Origin: Anaeromyxobacter dehalogenans 2CP-1
GTDB lineage: Bacteria; Myxococcota; Myxococcia; Myxococcales; Anaeromyxobacteraceae
DNA length: 64,000 nt
Reading direction: 5' to 3'
NCBI RefSeq assembly: GCF_000022145.1
Contig: NC_011891.1
Coordinates: 1,562,001-1,626,000, forward strand
In this document: positions 17,607 to 26,528 of the stretch, one piece after another
Position numbering within the stretch: the stretch's first letter is position 1
How the letters are laid out: the number at the start of each line of letters is the position of its first letter
The notes under the pieces: model-generated
What the model saw: the letters and a program-made list of their open reading frames with translations, nothing else
Told to the model about the DNA's origin: nothing
Databases searched by the model: none
Position numbers and translations under genes: made by a program

Positions 17607-17828
17607 CCCGAGCGGCGAGCCGCTCACGGCGACGTAGAGCCGCCCGCGGGCCGCGTCCAGGCGCAGGCCGCGAGGCCGCGGGCCGACCTCGATCCTCGCC
17701 ACCTCGGCGCCGCTGCCCGCGTCGAGCACGACCACGTGCCGGGAGCCCTCGTCGCTCACGTAGACGCGCGGGCCCGCACCGGAGGTGGATGCGGCGGCGA
17801 GCCAGAGCGCGAGGGCGGGCGCGTGCAC
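17607..17828 (-). pseudogene. YVTN beta-propeller protein, 5' remnant
   Basis: A GTG at 17828 opens a signal peptide (VHAPALALWLAAASTSGA) followed by one to two blades of a YVTN-type beta-propeller: RVYVSDEGSRHVVVLDAGSG, ARIEVGPRPRGLRLDAARGRLYVAVSGSPLG. Homology stops at about 17607, where the TonB receptor remnant takes over in a different frame. Read through, the chimeric frame runs to a stop at 17046 and would give 260 residues, most of them from the wrong frame of the receptor. YVTN proteins and TonB receptors often sit together in myxobacterial metal-uptake clusters (general knowledge), so one deletion could have removed everything between. Confidence 0.65.
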
Positions 17829-18127
17829 CGGCGCAAGGTGCGGTCTCGCGCGTGCGCAGAGGAGCGGCCGCCAGGGGATCGACCCGTCGCCCGGGCTACC
17901 CGGGCGCCGCGACGCGTCGCCGGGGCGACGCCCCCGTAGGCGGGACCCGCTCGACGCGGCCGGCGGCGAGCGCAGGCGCGGCGCGGCGGCGGGTCGCATA
18001 CCCACCGTGAAGTCGCGCCGGCGACCCGGTCGCACCGTGAACTCGGCGCAGCACCGATTGCGCAATCACCAGGAGCGACCCCGCGCGGGGGGTTCGCGTA
18101 TCGGTGGGGAGCGCGCATCCATGCGGC

Positions 18128-18526
18128 ATGGGGGCGAGCGGTTCCACGGCGGGATTGCGCATCGTCGTCATCGATGATGACGCGGACCTGCGCGAGCTGC
18201 TGGTGGACGTCCTCCGGCGGCTCGGTCACGCGGTGATCGGACTGCCCGCGCAGGCCGGCGTGTTCCAGCTCGCCGATCTCCCGCCGGCGGACGTCTGGGT
18301 GGTCGATCACCGCCTCCCGGGGCGCCTCGGGGGCGAGGTGATCCGCGCGGTCCACGACGCGCCCAGCCGGCACCACCCGGTGCTCGTCGGCATGTCCGGC
18401 GACGAGCACGCGGAGGAGGCGTTCCGCCGGGCGGGCGCGGACGTGTTCCTGCAGAAGCCCTTCGACCCGGCGCGCCTGGTCGCCGCGATCGAGGCCGCCC
18501 TGGCCCGCCGGCGCACGGCGTCGTGA
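18128..18526 (+). CDS. Single-domain response regulator
   Basis: A 132-residue CheY-like receiver with no output domain. Acidic pocket Asp-Asp (VVIDDDADL), phosphoacceptor Asp in VWVVDHRLPG, the Ser in VLVGMSG and the conserved Lys in LQKPFD are all present, so it should be phosphorylatable. The ATG at 18128 starts directly before the receiver; an in-frame GTG at 18104 would add eight residues. No histidine kinase is adjacent. About 300 bp upstream (17829-18127) carry no recognisable gene. Confidence 0.88.
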   Translation: MGASGSTAGLRIVVIDDDADLRELLVDVLRRLGHAVIGLPAQAGVFQLADLPPADVWVVDHRLPGRLGGEVIRAVHDAPSRHHPVLVGMSGDEHAEEAFRRAGADVFLQKPFDPARLVAAIEAALARRRTAS

Positions 18527-18591
18527 TCCGCGCGCGACCGCGGCCACCCCCGTTCACGGAGCGTCATGGAGGCAGCCGCGGCGCGGCGCGG

Positions 18592-19296
18592 TCAGCGCTG
18601 GACGCCGCCGCCGGTGCCGGTGCCCGGCGCGCCGGTGCCGGCGCTCCCGGTCCCGGCGCCGCCGGTGGTGCCTGCGTCGTTCGTGTCGGTCCCGGTGCCG
18701 GCGGGCGGCGGATAGGTGCCCGTGTCGGTGGTTCCGCTCGTGCCGGTCCCGCTGGTCCCCGCTCCCGTCGCGTCCGTGCCGGTGCCGGCTGGCGGTGGGT
18801 AGGTGCCGGTGCCGGAGGTCCCGTTCGTCCCGGTCCCCGGGGTCCCGGTTCCCGTCGTGTCCGTGCCGGTGCCGGTGCCGGCGGGCGGCGGAGCCATGTC
18901 GGTGCCGCCGGTTCCGGTGCCCGTGCCTGGCGTTCCGGTGGTGTCGGTCCCGGCGGGTGGCGGGTACGTGCCCGCGCCGTCCGTGCCGCTCCCGGTGCCC
19001 GTGCCGCCGGGCGGCGGATAGGTGCCGGTGCCGTTGGTCCCGGCGCCGGTGGTGTCGGTGCCGGCGGGCGGCGGGTACGCGCCCGTGCCATCGGTGGTCC
19101 CGGTCGCGCCCGTGCCGGTCGTGTCCGTCCCTGCGGCGCCGGCGCCGGTCCCGGCGGTGCCGGGCGCGCCGGCCGTGCCCGCCGTGCCGGCAGCCCCGCT
19201 CCCGGTGCCACCCGCGCCGCCGCTCTGCGCGTAGGCGCCGCCCATCCCCGCGGCGGCCAGCGCGCCGGCCAGGATCCATCTCGTTGCGTGCCTCAT
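18592..19296 (-). CDS. Secreted Gly/Thr/Pro-rich repeat protein
   Basis: A 234-residue protein with a clear signal peptide ([23 protein letters not shown], cleavage near 23). The mature part is almost only Gly, Thr, Ala, Pro, Ser, Asp and Asn. A YPPPAGT-like motif recurs at residues 74, 93, 111, 135 (as APPPAGT), 166 and 195, separated by Gly-Thr dipeptide runs such as [10 protein letters not shown]. No cysteine or long hydrophobic stretch occurs in the mature protein. It may be an extended surface or matrix protein; the Thr-rich runs could be O-glycosylated (inference). A GGGAGG ribosome site lies before the ATG. The family is not recognised, and the repeats invite slipped-strand length variation. 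Confidence 0.7.
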   Translation of the reverse strand: MRHATRWILAGALAAAGMGGAYAQSGGAGGTGSGAAGTAGTAGAPGTAGTGAGAAGTDTTGTGATGTTDGTGAYPPPAGTDTTGAGTNGTGTYPPPGGTGTGSGTDGAGTYPPPAGTDTTGTPGTGTGTGGTDMAPPPAGTGTGTDTTGTGTPGTGTNGTSGTGTYPPPAGTGTDATGAGTSGTGTSGTTDTGTYPPPAGTGTDTNDAGTTGGAGTGSAGTGAPGTGTGGGVQR

Positions 19297-19435
19297 CCAG
19301 CCTCCCGTCTCGCGCGCGCGTCCTGCGCGGCGGCCCGAAACCTGCGCACGGCCCCGCTCGCGGCCCGGAGCGCGCGCCGCAGCGCCTGCGGGCGCGCGAG
19401 CCCTCGCGCCCGCGGCCCCGCCCCTGCGCCCGGCC

Positions 19436-19464
19436 GCCGCCCTGTCAGGGCGGCGTGCTACCGA
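19436..19464 (+). promoter_or_regulatory. Palindrome and -10 element upstream of recJ
   Basis: A perfect 9-bp inverted repeat, GCCGCCCTG-T-CAGGGCGGC (19436-19454), ends 4 bp before TACCGA (19459-19464), which lies 7 nt before the recJ GTG. The palindrome covers the -35 area and could be an operator; no regulator is identified. Confidence 0.4.
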
Positions 19465-19471
19465 GCGGACC

Positions 19472-21193
19472 GTGTCGGGCGCGACCGGGAAGCGGTGGGT
19501 GGAGGCGGCGGTGGACGCGGCGCGGGCGGCGCAGCTGGCCGGCGCCCTGGACCTGCACCCGCTGGCCGCGCGCGTGCTGGCCGCGCGCGGCCACGCCGAT
19601 CCGGCCGAGGCCGAGGCGTTCCTGGCCGCGCGCCTCGCCGACCTGCCCGACCCGTTCCGCATGAAGGGCATGGACGCCGCCGTCGAGCGGATCGTGCGCG
19701 CGCTGGAGGGCGGCGAGCGCATCGCCTGCTACGGCGACTACGACGTGGACGGCGTCACCTCGACCGCGCTCCTCTGCGGCTTCCTGCGCGCGGCGGGGGC
19801 CGACGTCGTCACGTACACCCCGCACCGGCTGGTGGAGGGCTACGGCCTCAACGGCGACGCGGTCCGCAGCCTGGCCGCGCAGGGCGTCCGCCTGCTGGTG
19901 ACGCTCGACTGCGGCATCACGAGCGTGGACGAGGTGCGCGTCGCCGCCGGGCTGGGCGTGGACACGGTGGTGGTGGACCACCACACCGTGCCGGTGGAGC
20001 TGCCCGCGGCCGCCGCCATCCTCAACCCCCACCAGCCCGGCTGCGCCTACCCGTCGAAGGACCTGGCCGCGGTGGGCGTGACGTTCGCGCTGGCCATGGC
20101 GCTCCGGCGCCGGCTCCGCGAGCGGGGCCGCTTCGGCCCGGCCCGGCCCGAGCCGAACCTGAAGGAGGTGCTCGACCTCGTCGCGCTCGGCACGGTCGCC
20201 GACGTGGTGCCGCTCGTCGGCGCGAACCGGATCCTGGTGCGCTGGGGGCTCGAGCAGCTCGCGACCAGCCGGCGCCCCGGCGTGCGCGCGCTGAAGCGCG
20301 TGGCCGGCATCGCGGACGGGACGCCCGTGACGGCCGGCCAGGTGGGGTTCCGGCTCGCGCCGCGCATCAACGCCGCGGGCCGGCTCGACGACGCGGGGCG
20401 CGGGGTGCGCCTGCTGCTCTCCGGCGACGCGGCGGCCGCGCAGGCGCTCGCGGACGAGCTGGATCGGGAGAACCAGGCCAGGCAGGAGATCGAGCGGCGC
20501 ATCCTGGAGCAGGCGCTCGCGGACGCGGCGGCGCGGGTGGCCGCCGGCGCGCGCGGGCTGGTGCTGGCCCGCGACGGCTGGCACGCCGGCGTGGTGGGCA
20601 TCGTCGCGTCGCGCGTGGTCGAGCGCTTCCACCGCCCCGCGGTGCTGGTGGCGCTGGAGGACGGCGCCGGGAAGGGCAGCGGGCGATCGATCGAGGGCTT
20701 CCACCTCTACGACGCGCTCGCCGCGTGCTCCGGCCACCTGGCGCGCTTCGGCGGCCACCGGCACGCCGCCGGCGTCACGGTGGAGCGGGCCCAGGTCGAG
20801 CCGTTCCGGGCCGCGTTCGAGGCGCACGCCGCCGCCACCATCGCCGACGAGGACCTGGTGCCGCGCTGCCGGATCGACGGCTGGGTGGGCGACGCCGAGG
20901 TGACCGAGGACGCCGCCGAGGCGCTGGGACGGCTCGGGCCGTTCGGCGCCGGCCACCCCGAGCCGGTGTTCGCGCTGCGCGGCGCCGCGGCGCGCGCGCG
21001 GACGGTCGGGGCGGGCGGCGCGCACCTGAAGCTCGCGCTCGGCCGCGGCCTCGATGCCATCGGCTTCGGCATGGGCGACCGCGCGCCGGCGTGCGGCGGG
21101 CCGGTGGACGCCGCGTTCACCATCGGCTTCGACGAGTGGGACGGCACCCGCCGACTGCAGCTGAAGCTCAAGGACCTGCGACCGGCGCGCTGA
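19472..21193 (+). CDS. recJ: Single-stranded-DNA-specific 5'-3' exonuclease RecJ
   Basis: A 573-residue DHH/DHHA1 exonuclease for recombination and mismatch repair. Metal-binding motifs appear in order: [12 protein letters not shown] (about 90-101), [15 protein letters not shown] (the DHH motif), then [13 protein letters not shown] and PRINAAGRL. The DHHA1 signature follows ([16 protein letters not shown] and [12 protein letters not shown]), with a C-terminal OB-like domain. Length matches RecJ. The GTG start has no Shine-Dalgarno and lies 7 nt after a -10-like hexamer. It faces the minus-strand oxidoreductase gene across a highly structured gap. Confidence 0.94.
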   Translation: MSGATGKRWVEAAVDAARAAQLAGALDLHPLAARVLAARGHADPAEAEAFLAARLADLPDPFRMKGMDAAVERIVRALEGGERIACYGDYDVDGVTSTALLCGFLRAAGADVVTYTPHRLVEGYGLNGDAVRSLAAQGVRLLVTLDCGITSVDEVRVAAGLGVDTVVVDHHTVPVELPAAAAILNPHQPGCAYPSKDLAAVGVTFALAMALRRRLRERGRFGPARPEPNLKEVLDLVALGTVADVVPLVGANRILVRWGLEQLATSRRPGVRALKRVAGIADGTPVTAGQVGFRLAPRINAAGRLDDAGRGVRLLLSGDAAAAQALADELDRENQARQEIERRILEQALADAAARVAAGARGLVLARDGWHAGVVGIVASRVVERFHRPAVLVALEDGAGKGSGRSIEGFHLYDALAACSGHLARFGGHRHAAGVTVERAQVEPFRAAFEAHAAATIADEDLVPRCRIDGWVGDAEVTEDAAEALGRLGPFGAGHPEPVFALRGAAARARTVGAGGAHLKLALGRGLDAIGFGMGDRAPACGGPVDAAFTIGFDEWDGTRRLQLKLKDLRPAR

Positions 21194-21230
21194 GGCGCGG
21201 CACCGCACGATCGATCGGCGAGCGCAGCGA

Positions 21231-21318
21231 GCCCGCCGGGACGCCGCCGCGTCCGCGGCGAAGCCGCCCGCGGCGGCGCAAGGGACCCGGCGAGCAGGGT
21301 GGGGGCGGGGCGCAGCCC
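21231..21318. repeat. Nested GC-rich inverted repeats between convergent genes
   Basis: Outer arms GCCCGCCGGG (21231-21240) and CCCGGCGAGC (21287-21296) pair with one mismatch. Inner arms CCGCCGCG (21244-21251) and CGCGGCGG (21269-21276) pair perfectly. A short GGGGC/GCCCC hairpin follows at about 21304-21318. The 135-bp gap lies between the recJ and oxidoreductase stop codons and probably acts as a bidirectional terminator. No other copy was seen in the window. Confidence 0.45.
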
Positions 21319-21328
21319 CGTCAGATCC

Positions 21329-22339
21329 TCACGGCGCGACCGCGACCACCGCGCGCCCGCGCACCTGCCCGGCCAGGATCCGCTCGCTCCAGGCAGGGAC
21401 CTCCGCGAGCGGGATCTCGGTCGTGAGCGCGTCGATCCGGTCGGCGGTGAGGTCGCGCGCGATGCGGCCCCAGGCGCGCGCGCGCGGCGCCGCGGGCGCC
21501 ATCACCGAGTCCACGCCCTGGAGGCGCACGCCGCGGAGCACGAACGGGAGCACCGTGACCGGCAGGTCGGTGCCGCCGGCCAGGCCGCAGGCGGCCACCG
21601 CGCCGCGGTAGGCGGTCTGGCGGAGCACGCTCGCCAGCACCGCGCCGCCCACGGCGTCCACGCCGCCCGCCCAGGTCTCCGACTCGAGCGGCCGCGTGCC
21701 CGGCCGGGCCAGCTCCTCGCGCGGCACGATGCGCGTGGCGCCCAGGGACTCCAGGAAGGCACGCTCCGAGGGGCGGCCGGTGGAGGCGGCGACCTCGTAG
21801 CCCGCGCGCGCCAGCAGCGCGACGGCCACGCTGCCCACGCCGCCGGCCGCGCCGGTGACGATCACCGGCCGGCCGCCGGGGCGCACGCCGGCGTCCTCGA
21901 GCGCGTCCACGCACAGCGCCGCGGTGAAGCCGGCGGTGCCGACGGCCATGGCGCGCCGGGCGGTCAGGCCACGCGGCAGCGGCAAGGCCCACGCGGCGCG
22001 AACGCGCGCCAGGCCGGCGTAGCCGCCGAACGTGGCCTCGCCGATGCCCCAGCCCGTCACCAGCACCTCGTCGCCCGGCTGGAACGACGCATCGCGGGAC
22101 TCGAGCACCGTGCCGGCGAGGTCGATGCCCGGGACCATGGGGAACTTCCGGATCACCTTGCCCTTGCCGGTGACCGCGAGCGCGTCCTTGTAGTTGAGGC
22201 TGGAGTAGCGGACCGCGACCGTCAGCTCGCCCTCGGGCAGCGCGGAGGCGGGCAGCTCCTCGAACCCGGCGGAGCGGGCGCCGTCGCCCTCCCGGACGAC
22301 GAAGGCACGGAAGCGCTGCGGCAGCGAAGGCGCGGGCAT
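21329..22339 (-). CDS. MDR-family reductase, AcuI/YhdH-like
   Basis: A 336-residue zinc-independent medium-chain dehydrogenase/reductase. Signatures are SSLNYKDALAVTGKGKVIRKFPMVPGIDLAGTV, GWGIGEATFGGYAG, and the nucleotide-binding VTGAAGGVGSVAVALLARAGYEV. These match the AcuI/YhdH group of NADPH-dependent acrylyl-CoA reductases/quinone oxidoreductases. No zinc-ligand cysteine cluster is present. The ATG is preceded by a GGAG ribosome site. It is a single gene; acrylyl-CoA reductase is the best guess, but a general quinone or enone reductase cannot be excluded. Confidence 0.85.
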   Translation of the reverse strand: MPAPSLPQRFRAFVVREGDGARSAGFEELPASALPEGELTVAVRYSSLNYKDALAVTGKGKVIRKFPMVPGIDLAGTVLESRDASFQPGDEVLVTGWGIGEATFGGYAGLARVRAAWALPLPRGLTARRAMAVGTAGFTAALCVDALEDAGVRPGGRPVIVTGAAGGVGSVAVALLARAGYEVAASTGRPSERAFLESLGATRIVPREELARPGTRPLESETWAGGVDAVGGAVLASVLRQTAYRGAVAACGLAGGTDLPVTVLPFVLRGVRLQGVDSVMAPAAPRARAWGRIARDLTADRIDALTTEIPLAEVPAWSERILAGQVRGRAVVAVAP

Positions 22340-22492
22340 GGGCGGATCTCCGGGGGCGAGGGGAGGGCGATGGAAGGCGAGGGACCGCCATCCTGCGTCC
22401 AGCCCACCGGAGGGGTCCAGTGCCCGGATCAGGGAGGTCCGCGCCGCCCGGCGCATGCGCCCGTCATCCCGGGGAATCCGGCCACGCGCCGG

Positions 22493-22714
22493 TCAGGCGA
22501 CCCCCCAGCGATCGCGGCGCTCCCCGAACAGCGCGCCCATCCTGGCGAGCTCGCCCACGTGGAGCCGCTCGGCGTGCCGCTCGAAGCGCTCCCGGCACCG
22601 GCGCGAGCAGAAGAAGTACCGGCGCTTCTTGTACTCGAACGACTCGGAGTCCTCCTCGAGCACCGGCCGCCCGCACACCGGATCGATCCCGACGCCGTCC
22701 TGGTCCGCGTCCAT
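22493..22714 (-). CDS. Small YHS-domain protein
   Basis: A 73-residue protein with the YHS metal-binding pattern: DPVCGRPV near residue 11, then EYKKRRYFFCSRRCRERFE with the C-x3-C pair. YHS domains occur in copper/heavy-metal-related proteins and probably bind a metal through these cysteines. A GGGAGGG ribosome site supports the ATG at 22714. It stands alone, divergent from aspS. Confidence 0.75.
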   Translation of the reverse strand: MDADQDGVGIDPVCGRPVLEEDSESFEYKKRRYFFCSRRCRERFERHAERLHVGELARMGALFGERRDRWGVA

Positions 22715-22906
22715 GTGATGCCTCCCTCCCCGGGGATCCGGGACTGCAACGACGGGGCCACCGGCGGGCGCGCCGCCGGCCGGGCCCGCGTCCGCTCCGC
22801 GGCGCGGGGCCCTGCAGGAATTCCAGGGTCCGGGCTGCAACTTCCACATGCCCGAGCGGCCGGGGAGACCCGGCGGCGGCGCGCACCGGAAGGGCTGCGG
22901 TCGTCC

Positions 22907-22936
22907 TTGACGCCTGAGGTTCCGCAGTGTTAGCTG
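22907..22936 (+). promoter_or_regulatory. Promoter of aspS
   Basis: TTGACG (22907-22912), an 18-bp spacer and TTAGCT (22931-22936). GGAGG about 10 nt before the TTG start shows a conventional leadered message. Confidence 0.5.
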
Positions 22937-22964
22937 CCTTTCCCCACGTCCGGAGGCCCTTCCC

Positions 22965-24776
22965 TTGCCGCGCTTCATCACCGAGCTCAAGCGTACCCAC
23001 TCCTGCGGTGAACTCACCAAGGCCGACATCGGCAAGGAGGTCGTGCTGTTCGGCTGGGTGAACAACCGGCGGGACCACGGCGGCGCGGTGTTCATCGACC
23101 TGCGCGACCGCGCCGGCCTGACCCAGGTGGTGTTCGAGGAGGACGTCCGCCCCGACGTGCACGAGCTCGCCGGGCAGCTCCGGCTCGAGTACTGCGTCGG
23201 CGTGCGCGGCAAGGTGGTCTCGCGCGGCGGCAACGTGAACCCGAAGCTCCGCACCGGCGAGATCGAGGTCCACGCGTCGGACCTCGAGATCTTCAACCGC
23301 TCCGAGCCGGCGCCGTTCCAGATCGAGGACGAGATCGACACCGGCGAGGAGAAGCGGCTCCAGTACCGCTACCTCGACCTGCGCCGCGCCCCGCTGCAGC
23401 GGACGCTCATGACCCGCGCGAAGGTGAACCACCTCACCCGCAACTACTTCACCGACAAGGGCTTCCTCGAGCTCGAGACGCCGTTCATGGTGAAGTACAC
23501 CCCGGGCGGCGCCCGCAACTTCCTCGTCCCCTCGCGCCTCAACCCCGGCAAGTTCTACGCGCTCGCCGAGAGCCCGCAGCTGTTCAAGCAGCTCTACATG
23601 ATGGCGGGCTTCGACCGGTACTTCCAGATCGTCCGCTGCTTCCGCGACGAGGACCTCCGGCTCGACCGGCAGCCCGAGTTCACGCAGATCGACGTCGAGA
23701 TGTCGTTCGTGGAGCAGAACGACGTGTTCGACGTGATGGAGGGGCTGGTGGTGAAGCTCTGGAAGGAGGTGCTCGGGATCGAGATCCCGCGCCCGTTCCA
23801 GCGCATGCCGTTCGAGGAGTCGATGGCGAAGTACGGGAACGACAAGCCCGACCTCCGCTTCGACATGCCGCACGTGGTGCTCACCGACCTGGTGCGCCAG
23901 CACGACGGCGGCGGCGTCCCGCTCATGCACGAGGCGGTGAAGGCCAAGGGCATCGTGAAGGCGATGCGCGTGCCCGCCTCGGCGAACTTCTCGCGCACCG
24001 AGATCGACAAGCTCGAGGAGTACGTGAAGGGCATGGGCGCGAAGGGGCTCGCCCGCGCCAAGGTCGGCGAGGGCGGCGAGTGGACCCAGTCGCCGCTCGC
24101 GAAGACGATCACCCCCGCGCTGCGCCAGGCGATCAACGAGGCCTGCGAGGCGAAGCCCGGCGACCTGCTCCTGTTCCAGTTCGGCAAGGAGTCGGTGGTC
24201 CACACGGTGATGGCGAACCTGCGCGTGCACCTCGCCAAGCGCATGGGCCTCATCCCCGAGTACGGGTCGGGCGGCGCCTGGCGCTTCCTGTGGGTGGTGA
24301 ACCCGCCGCTGTTCGAGTACGACGAGGAGTCCGGCCAGTGGGCCGCCGCGCACCACGCGTTCACGCGGCCGCACGACTCCGATCTCCAGTTCCTCGAGAG
24401 CGATCCGGGCAAGGTGAACTGCTACCGGTACGACCTGGTGCTGAACGGGTTCGAGATCGGCGGCGGATCCATCCGCCTCCACGACCCCGAGGTCCAGGCC
24501 CGGGTGTTCAAGGCCATGGGCATCACCGACGAGGAGGCCCGCAGCAAGTTCGGCTTCCTGCTCGACGCGCTCAAGATGGGCGCGCCGCCGCACGGCGGCA
24601 TCGCGCTCGGCATGGACCGCCTGGTCATGCTCCTCACCGGCGCCGAGTCGCTCCGCGACGTGGTGGCCTGGCCCAAGACGCAGAAGGGCACCGACCTCAT
24701 GACCGGCGCCCCCGGCGACGTGGACGCGCGCCAGCTCCGCGAGCTGTACGTGAAGAGCACGTACGAGCCGAAGTAG
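22965..24776 (+). CDS. aspS: Aspartyl-tRNA synthetase
   Basis: A 603-residue class IIb synthetase charging tRNA-Asp (or Asp/Asn in the non-discriminating form). An N-terminal OB-fold anticodon domain (GWVNNRRDHGGAVFIDLRDR) is followed by class II motif 1, motif 2 (FRDEDLRLDRQPEFTQIDVEMSF, about 225-247), the bacterial GAD insert (about 300-420) and motif 3 (GIALGMDRLVMLL, about 545-558). The TTG start is placed by an upstream GGAGG and by the family N-terminus PRFITELKRTHSCGEL. Whether it is discriminating cannot be told from this window. Confidence 0.96.
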   Translation: MPRFITELKRTHSCGELTKADIGKEVVLFGWVNNRRDHGGAVFIDLRDRAGLTQVVFEEDVRPDVHELAGQLRLEYCVGVRGKVVSRGGNVNPKLRTGEIEVHASDLEIFNRSEPAPFQIEDEIDTGEEKRLQYRYLDLRRAPLQRTLMTRAKVNHLTRNYFTDKGFLELETPFMVKYTPGGARNFLVPSRLNPGKFYALAESPQLFKQLYMMAGFDRYFQIVRCFRDEDLRLDRQPEFTQIDVEMSFVEQNDVFDVMEGLVVKLWKEVLGIEIPRPFQRMPFEESMAKYGNDKPDLRFDMPHVVLTDLVRQHDGGGVPLMHEAVKAKGIVKAMRVPASANFSRTEIDKLEEYVKGMGAKGLARAKVGEGGEWTQSPLAKTITPALRQAINEACEAKPGDLLLFQFGKESVVHTVMANLRVHLAKRMGLIPEYGSGGAWRFLWVVNPPLFEYDEESGQWAAAHHAFTRPHDSDLQFLESDPGKVNCYRYDLVLNGFEIGGGSIRLHDPEVQARVFKAMGITDEEARSKFGFLLDALKMGAPPHGGIALGMDRLVMLLTGAESLRDVVAWPKTQKGTDLMTGAPGDVDARQLRELYVKSTYEPK

Positions 24777-24890
24777 CGGCGCCGCGCCTGCCCGCGGCGC
24801 GCCGCCGCGGCCCCGCGCCCGGAGGCGCCTCACCTTTCGCGCGACCGCGCCCCCGGTCCGGGCTACGCTTCGGAGCCGGGGGCGCGCGCG

Positions 24891-26528
24891 ATGGGCGAGC
24901 ACGACGTCATCATCGTCGGCGGCGGCGTGAACGGGACCGGCACCGCCCGCGACTGCGCCATGCGCGGGCTGCGGGTGCTGCTGCTGGAGAGGTCGGACTT
25001 CGGCGTCGGCGCGAGCGGCAACAGCTCGGGCATGATCCACGGCGGCATCCGGTACATGCTCTCCGACCGGAAGGTCACCGAGCTGGCCTGCCGGGACTCC
25101 GGGTTCATCCAGCGGATCGCCCCGCACCTGCTGTTCCGCATCCCGTTCCTGATGCCGTTCGGCTCGCGCGCCGAGGCCGCCACGCTCGCCGAGCGCGCCG
25201 CCTGGTACGCCACCGAGGTCTACGTCGGCACCTACGACCAGTACCAGCCGCTGAAGCGCGGGAGGCCCTCCACCCGGCTGACCGCCGAGGAGCTGTACCG
25301 CCTCGAGCCCGGCCTGCGCCCCGGCCTGCACGGCGCGGTGACGCTGGACGAGTGGGGCATCGACGCGTTCCGGCTCTGCGTGCTGAACGCGCTCTCCGCC
25401 CGCACGCACGGCGCCGAGCTGCGCACCTGGACGGAGGTCCGCCAGCTCCTCGTCGAGGGCGGCCGGGTGCGCGGCGTCCGGTGGCGCGACGCGCTCACCG
25501 GCGAGGAGGGCGAGGCGCGCGCGCCGGTGGTGTTCAACGCGGCCGGCGCGTGGTCCCCGGCGCTGGCGCGGGCGAGCGGCGTGCGGGTGCCGATGCGCCC
25601 GGGCAAGGGCGTGCACCTCACGCTCGACCGCCGCTGGTCCAGCTACGGCGTGATCTGCACCGCGGTCGACGGGCGGCAGATGTTCCTCATGCCGCACGAG
25701 AACGAGTCGATCGTCGGCACCACCGACGACGACTGGTACGGCGACCCGGACGACCTCGAGGCGACCCAGGACGAGGTGGAGTACCTGCTGGAGGGCGCCG
25801 CCTCCCTGGTCCCCGGCGTGCGGCGGGCGCGGATCACCCGGGCCTGGTGCGGCCTGCGCACCACCCTGTACGCGTACGGGCCGAACGAGGACGCGCTCTC
25901 GCGCGAGCACCAGTTGCTCGACGGCGCCGCGGACGGCGCGGCCGGGCTGCTCTCCATCGTGGGCGGGAAGCTCGCCTCGTACCGCGCCCAGTCCGAGGAG
26001 GCCGCCGACCGGATCGAGGCGCTGCTCGGCCGGCCGGTCACGCCCTGCCGCACGCACCAGGAGCCGCTGCCCGGCGGCGACGAGGTGCCCGACCCGGCCG
26101 CGCTGGCGCGCGAGTTCCCGGTGGCCGCGGCGGTGGCTGCGCGGCTGGTGTACCGGCACGGCGGCCGCGCGCGGGAGATCTGCGCCATGATCCGCGACGA
26201 CCGGCGCCTGGGCCTGGTGCTGTGCCGCGACGAGGCGATCCTCGCCGCCGAGGTGGTCTACTGCGCGCGCCACGAGCAGGTGCGCCGCCTCCAGGACCTG
26301 CGGCGCCGCTGCCGGCTCTCGGTGGGCGCCTGCGGCGGCCTCGACTGCGCGCGGGTGGGCGCGCAGCTCGTCGGGCGCGAGCTGTCCTGGCCGCCGGAGC
26401 GCGTGCGCGCCGAGCTCTCCGACCTGCTCGACCAGGGCTGGCGCGAGCGGCGGCCGGTGCTGGACGGCGCCCAGCTCGCCGCCGAGGAGCTGCTGCGCGG
26501 CGGGTGCGGCCCGTGGGAGGCGCCGTGA
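24891..26528 (+). CDS. glpA: FAD-dependent glycerol-3-phosphate dehydrogenase, GlpA/GlpD type
   Basis: A 545-residue flavoprotein oxidising sn-glycerol-3-phosphate to dihydroxyacetone phosphate. The N-terminal FAD motif is VGGGVNGTGTARDCAMRGL, then NSSGMIHGGIRYM, the substrate-domain PHENESIVGTTDDDW, and a C-terminal helical domain. A Cys-containing SVGACGGLDCARVG segment near the C-terminus resembles anaerobic GlpA more than aerobic GlpD. It overlaps the next gene, glpB, by GTGA, which supports the anaerobic GlpA assignment. A TACGCT hexamer at 24864-24869 is a possible -10 element. Confidence 0.9.
   Translation: MGEHDVIIVGGGVNGTGTARDCAMRGLRVLLLERSDFGVGASGNSSGMIHGGIRYMLSDRKVTELACRDSGFIQRIAPHLLFRIPFLMPFGSRAEAATLAERAAWYATEVYVGTYDQYQPLKRGRPSTRLTAEELYRLEPGLRPGLHGAVTLDEWGIDAFRLCVLNALSARTHGAELRTWTEVRQLLVEGGRVRGVRWRDALTGEEGEARAPVVFNAAGAWSPALARASGVRVPMRPGKGVHLTLDRRWSSYGVICTAVDGRQMFLMPHENESIVGTTDDDWYGDPDDLEATQDEVEYLLEGAASLVPGVRRARITRAWCGLRTTLYAYGPNEDALSREHQLLDGAADGAAGLLSIVGGKLASYRAQSEEAADRIEALLGRPVTPCRTHQEPLPGGDEVPDPAALAREFPVAAAVAARLVYRHGGRAREICAMIRDDRRLGLVLCRDEAILAAEVVYCARHEQVRRLQDLRRRCRLSVGACGGLDCARVGAQLVGRELSWPPERVRAELSDLLDQGWRERRPVLDGAQLAAEELLRGGCGPWEAP

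Noticed and set aside
17829-18127. Possible short gene between the YVTN remnant and the response regulator
   Set aside because: Frames here are Arg/Gly low-complexity with no ribosome site, promoter or recognisable motif.
18795-19664. Plus-strand frames opposite the Gly/Thr repeat protein
   Set aside because: They are Val/Pro or Cys/Arg repeats created by the GTG/CCG-rich antisense strand, with no signal peptide or ribosome site; the minus frame has both.
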